Below, piece by piece: positions 60,642 through 64,000 of a stretch of 64,000 nucleotides of DNA. Each line of letters begins with the position of its first letter. The first letter of the stretch is position 1. Made by a program: the position numbers and the translations under genes. The DNA lies in the NCBI GenBank assembly GCA_965248905.1, contig CBDFKS010000006.1:434001-498000 (forward strand), read 5' to 3'. The notes under the pieces are model-generated. The model saw nothing but the letters and a program-made list of their open reading frames with translations, did not search any database and was not told where the DNA came from. This stretch comes from CBDFKS01 sp965248905 (GTDB lineage Bacteria; Chloroflexota; Dehalococcoidia; Lucifugimonadales; JAGWBF01).

Positions 60642-62327
60642 ATGGCTGAGTATGACCTGGTTATCCGTGGTGGCACGCTGGTCGAGGGGACGGGCGTTCC
60701 CCGGTACAAGGCGGACGTGGCGGTCAAGGATGGCCGGGTGGCCATGATCAGTGGCAACATCAGAGCAGGTGGGGCCAAGGAGCTAGACGCCAGTGGGTGT
60801 ATCGTGGCTCCAGGCGCCATAGACCTGCACACCCATTATGACGCCCAGCTCAACTGGGACCCGTATTGCTCCCTGTCTGGCTGGTTTGGAGTGACCTCCT
60901 TGACCATCGGGCAGTGTGGGTTTGGGTTTGCGCCCACGAAGCCAGAGGACCGGGAACTGAACATGCGAATGATGAACCGTATAGAAGCGATCCCTCTTGA
61001 ATCCATGCGACTGGGCATGCGTTGGGACTGGGAGAGCTTTCCAGAATTTATGGACAGCCTCGACCGCCAGGGATTGGGCGTGAACGTAGGGGCTGTGTTC
61101 CCCTTCTCTCCCCTGCGCGGATATGTGCTGGGGATGATACCTGCCCGGGAGCGCAGTTCGGTTACGGAGGCAGAGCTCAACAGTATGAAGGAGCTGTTCC
61201 ACGAGGGGATGAAAGCGGGAGCCTTCGGCATATCCGCCAACAAGAATATGGAAGATCGGACTGAAGATGGCGGCTGGCTGCCCAGCCATATGGCGTCCGA
61301 CGAGGAGTACGTGGCGCTGGCGCAGGTGCTGAGCGAGTTTGGGGTCGGCCACATTGGCTGGACCATAGGGGTGGGCCATTCACAAGAGTCGCAGATGGCG
61401 CAGCAGGAGCTATTGAAAAAGATGGTGAGAGTCAGCGGCCGCCCACTGCACGTAGCTGCCGGAGATGGCAGTCTTCCAGATTGGCTGGACTCGGCCCGTG
61501 CGGAAGGGCTTCCTCTCGTCGCCCAGCAGATCGCGACCCCAATTCTGGCCGAGTTCACTTTGGCGGAGTACAACCTTTTCGACTACATGCCCAACTGGGT
61601 ACAGCCCTTAGTTGGTAGCCCGGAGGAGCGAATGGCCAAGCTAAAGGATACCAGCATTCGCCCCGCCATGAAGCGAGACGTGGAGCAGGTTCCCTTCGTC
61701 AGGACCGACTGGAACAAGGTAACCGTCTCTCAGGTGGCCCACCAGCGGAATTACGAGTACGAGGGCATGTCCATAAATGAGCTAGCCACGACGGTAGGTA
61801 AACACCCGCTGGATGCGTTCCTGGACCTGGCGATAGACGAGGAGCTGCAGACCGAGTTCACCCATCCGGCTGCATCCGATGATGAAGAACTCAGGGAGCA
61901 AGAGCTCAAGAACCCCTTCGCCCACATCTCCAACTCCGATGGCGGCGCCCATACCAGGTTCCTCACCGTCAGTGTGTGGCCCATCTACTTCTTGAGCCAC
62001 TGGGTACGTGACAAAGAGGTAATGAGCCTGGAAGAGGCTCACTACAAGATTAGCGCCTATCCAGCCTGGCTGGCAGATTTCAAAGACCGGGGCACGGTGC
62101 GGGTTGGTGCGTGGGCCGATATCATGGTATATGACCAGGAGCGATTGGGCTATCTATATGACAAGCCCATCTTCGAGAATGACTTCCCCGGCGGCGAGCG
62201 GCGAATCGTTCAGAAGGCCACGGGTTTGCGTTACACCATAGTGAACGGGGAGGTCACTTTCCAGGAGAACGACTGCACGGGCGCCCTGCCTGGCAAGCTG
62301 CTGCGCAGCTACGACATGGTGGGATAA
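60642..62327 (+). CDS. D-aminoacylase/N-acyl-D-amino-acid deacylase-type amidohydrolase
   Basis: A 561-residue amidohydrolase of the D-aminoacylase (NDAD) group. DLVIRGGTLVEGTGVPR opens the small domain, IDLHTHYDAQLNWDP provides the HxH metal ligands, and SDGGAHTRFL the late Asp. The C-terminus closes the beta-sandwich (GTVRVGAWADIMVYD). GGGAGG precedes ATG 60642. The exact substrate is unknown. Confidence 0.86.
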   Translation: MAEYDLVIRGGTLVEGTGVPRYKADVAVKDGRVAMISGNIRAGGAKELDASGCIVAPGAIDLHTHYDAQLNWDPYCSLSGWFGVTSLTIGQCGFGFAPTKPEDRELNMRMMNRIEAIPLESMRLGMRWDWESFPEFMDSLDRQGLGVNVGAVFPFSPLRGYVLGMIPARERSSVTEAELNSMKELFHEGMKAGAFGISANKNMEDRTEDGGWLPSHMASDEEYVALAQVLSEFGVGHIGWTIGVGHSQESQMAQQELLKKMVRVSGRPLHVAAGDGSLPDWLDSARAEGLPLVAQQIATPILAEFTLAEYNLFDYMPNWVQPLVGSPEERMAKLKDTSIRPAMKRDVEQVPFVRTDWNKVTVSQVAHQRNYEYEGMSINELATTVGKHPLDAFLDLAIDEELQTEFTHPAASDDEELREQELKNPFAHISNSDGGAHTRFLTVSVWPIYFLSHWVRDKEVMSLEEAHYKISAYPAWLADFKDRGTVRVGAWADIMVYDQERLGYLYDKPIFENDFPGGERRIVQKATGLRYTIVNGEVTFQENDCTGALPGKLLRSYDMVG

Positions 62328-62341
62328 AGGAAGGTCGCAGG

Positions 62342-62701
62342 GTGGCTTACAATGAACGGGTGGTTGAGCGCGTTCGGGAAGTGCTGGCCGACCAGCCGCT
62401 GGTTGTGGAAAAGAAGATGTTCGGAGGCCTCAGCTTTATTTTGCAGGGCAACATGTGCTGTGGAGTAATCAATCATGACTTGGTCGTTCGTGTGGGCCCG
62501 GACGGCCACGAGGACGCGCTGGCCCAGCCCCATGCCCGGCCGATGGACTTCACGGGCAGACCCATGAAAGGCATGGTATACGTAGGCCCAGAAGGCTACC
62601 AATCTCCAGAAGACCTAAAAGGATGGGTCCAGCGCGGGCTGAAGTTCGCCCAGTCCCTGCCCCGAAGTAAGGAGATGCACTATCAGAGTGTCAACGCCTG
62701 A
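62342..62701 (+). CDS. TfoX N-terminal domain protein
   Basis: A 119-residue protein matching the TfoX/Sxy N-terminal domain: VVEKKMFGGLSFILQGNMCC and the later MDFTGRPMKGMVYV. The C-terminal domain of full TfoX is missing, as in many such proteins. The GTG start lies 14 bp after the amidohydrolase stop, with AAAGGAAGG as ribosome-binding site, so the two may be cotranscribed. Function unknown. Confidence 0.86.
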   Translation: MAYNERVVERVREVLADQPLVVEKKMFGGLSFILQGNMCCGVINHDLVVRVGPDGHEDALAQPHARPMDFTGRPMKGMVYVGPEGYQSPEDLKGWVQRGLKFAQSLPRSKEMHYQSVNA

Positions 62702-62758
62702 GTGGTGTAGTCGCGACACAGCCATAGCGTATTATTTGCCAGCCACGCCCTCAGGCAA

Positions 62759-63811
62759 CTAATCCGTAGGTGTGCGCGTAGGAGTGGGGGGAGCCTCAAT
62801 CTCATCGTGGGCAACCAGCACTCCCCTGTTTTGTAATGCTCTGATATTCTTCAGATCTGTAGAGCCCTCCCAAAGCTCGAGGTCATTGTCTTGGAGGAAT
62901 ACTACGTCCCCGTCTCCCAAACCGGCGTTCCCCAACAGGGGCGAGATATCACTTATCTTGTTCCCCCAAAGCACCAGCTCCCTGAGATTTCCTAAAACCT
63001 GGATGCCAGTTAAGTCCCTGATACCAGCGTCGAAGGCCTCCAGCCTGGTAACGTTATCAAGTTCGCCTACAGTTATCTCCTCGCCGGGCTCTTTATTCAG
63101 AGCCTCTTCAATGGCCGCCTTTAAGTTATCATCGGGGATGTTAAGGCCACTGCATACGCGTGTGCTATTCCGATCTCGATGAAGCGGGTCCATGGACGAG
63201 TCTACAACGAACGTCCATTCAACCAACGTTTCGCTCCGTCGGCCTTGTGTGTAAAAGTTTTGAAGAACTCCGTATTTTCCAGATGCCACGGTGCAATGGG
63301 CCAAACACCGGAAAAAGTCCCTTGCGATACACTCCGACTGGCACCAGACCCCGAGCACCGCTTCATTCCCAGGCTCAATTTCGCTGGTGATTATCATGTC
63401 GCAATGCGTGGAACGATGAACAACTCTTAACTGATTCGGTCCGTAGAACCTTAAATTAGGGCAATCTGGATGCCAATCGTAGAAATAGATCGTATCTGCA
63501 TTGTTTCTGATTCTAATTTGAATAGTCTCGCCAAGAGCGTACTCGTCCTTCATCATGAACTGAATTGGCGCATCACTGGGCGTTGGCGGCGGCGGAAGTA
63601 TCGTTAGCGTAGGGACGACTGTGGGTGAAGGCGTAGGCGCGGGCGATGATGGCGTTGGCGTAGGCAGGAGCGTCGATACCGTTGTCGGCGTTGAGATCAG
63701 GGTAGGCTCTTGCGTTGGAGTGGGAGTATCGATGGGGCCGGGCTGGGTGCAGCTCCCCAGAAGCAGAGTGCTTAACACTAGAACGATAGGCCAAAGAGAG
63801 GCTGTTCGCAT
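62759..63811 (-). CDS. Leucine-rich-repeat lipoprotein
   Basis: A 350-residue exported protein. The signal ends in the lipobox LLLGSC (about residue 21). A Pro/Thr-rich linker of some 60 residues follows, then a beta-rich domain with six cysteines, and finally leucine-rich repeats similar to internalin caps (LEAFDAGIRDLTGIQVL, LRELVLWGNKISDISPL). The C-terminus is again Pro/Thr. Partner and role are unknown; a surface-anchored binding protein is likely. Confidence 0.82.
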   Translation of the reverse strand: MRTASLWPIVLVLSTLLLGSCTQPGPIDTPTPTQEPTLISTPTTVSTLLPTPTPSSPAPTPSPTVVPTLTILPPPPTPSDAPIQFMMKDEYALGETIQIRIRNNADTIYFYDWHPDCPNLRFYGPNQLRVVHRSTHCDMIITSEIEPGNEAVLGVWCQSECIARDFFRCLAHCTVASGKYGVLQNFYTQGRRSETLVEWTFVVDSSMDPLHRDRNSTRVCSGLNIPDDNLKAAIEEALNKEPGEEITVGELDNVTRLEAFDAGIRDLTGIQVLGNLRELVLWGNKISDISPLLGNAGLGDGDVVFLQDNDLELWEGSTDLKNIRALQNRGVLVAHDEIEAPPTPTRTPTD

Positions 63812-64000
63812 GGCACCAATTATATCGGCCTCAGCTTGTTGATGCTCTCAACCGACACTGGAGGCAGGAAGTTGATCCTTGACCTGTAGCCTCAACCACA
63901 ATCCGGGGTGACCATCACTTGACAACCAGAAAAGCAGAGGCACCTACACTATACCGCAATCGAGCTCGCTATTTTCTGCGCCGAGAGGTTTCGTACCGCT
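63812..64000. other. Window end without a recognised gene
   Basis: I see no supported gene, RNA or repeat in this last stretch; it is upstream of the lipoprotein gene and may hold its promoter. Confidence 0.5.

Overview
The window looks like a contig from an uncultured bacterium, most likely a Chloroflexota member of the Dehalococcoidia/SAR202 type. This is inferred from gene content (complete futalosine menaquinone genes, a membrane pyrophosphatase, FmdB zinc ribbons, an LLM/F420-type oxidoreductase, MmgE/PrpD, DUF1989 and hydantoinase genes); no rRNA gene is present to confirm it. Gene density is high, with many 1-8 bp overlaps and frequent GTG/TTG starts. Several short duplications and broken genes suggest recent mobile-element activity, assembly of mixed strains, or both.

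1-12,118 is an S-adenosylmethionine (SAM) hub. A consensus promoter, a SAM-I riboswitch and its terminator precede mtnA. A small putative antitoxin and PIN-domain toxin pair follows, translationally coupled between mtnA and mtnP, then a rhodanese, a PfkB-type kinase, ahcY, metK, two sugar-phosphate enzymes, speD and speE. Together these make SAM, spend it on methylation and polyamines, and recycle homocysteine and methylthioadenosine. The start of ahcY is duplicated around the tail of an IS630-family transposase, and a 154-bp MITE abuts the metK stop codon.

12,119-19,973 holds an MMPL transporter gene broken by a complete IS630-family element at codon 14 and by a downstream frameshift. It also has a lipoprotein, a small zinc-ribbon protein, an isochorismatase-type hydrolase, an MmgE/PrpD protein and tRNA-Gly(TCC). 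20,085-31,494 is mostly on the minus strand: hppA, a translin-like gene coupled to an extended thiE, two FmdB proteins, YraN, RNase HII, a second MITE, a YgiT zinc-finger gene, an IS1182-family element with CTAG target repeats, a MNT-type nucleotidyltransferase, mnmA, a persulfide dioxygenase/rhodanese protein and a cupin.

31,729-43,692 has a DUF1989 protein, an MFS transporter, a VOC protein, an LLM oxidoreductase, a pilT gene with an in-frame stop, a B12-binding radical SAM protein with a repeat tail, fabF, recJ, endonuclease V and prfB with its +1 frameshift site. 43,714-50,251 (minus) holds riboflavin genes, dcd, a SIMPL lipoprotein and a sigma/anti-sigma pair. 50,386-54,503 is the futalosine menaquinone cluster mqnE-mqnA-mqnC with convergent mqnD; the mqnC/mqnD junction is tandemly duplicated. 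54,676-63,811 contains a MetF-type reductase, a CinA-like amidase, DUF1385-rpmE-rpmA-rplU (L21 with a long acidic tail), a UbiA-type prenyltransferase, a flippase-like membrane protein, a D-aminoacylase-type amidohydrolase, a TfoX-N protein and an LRR lipoprotein.
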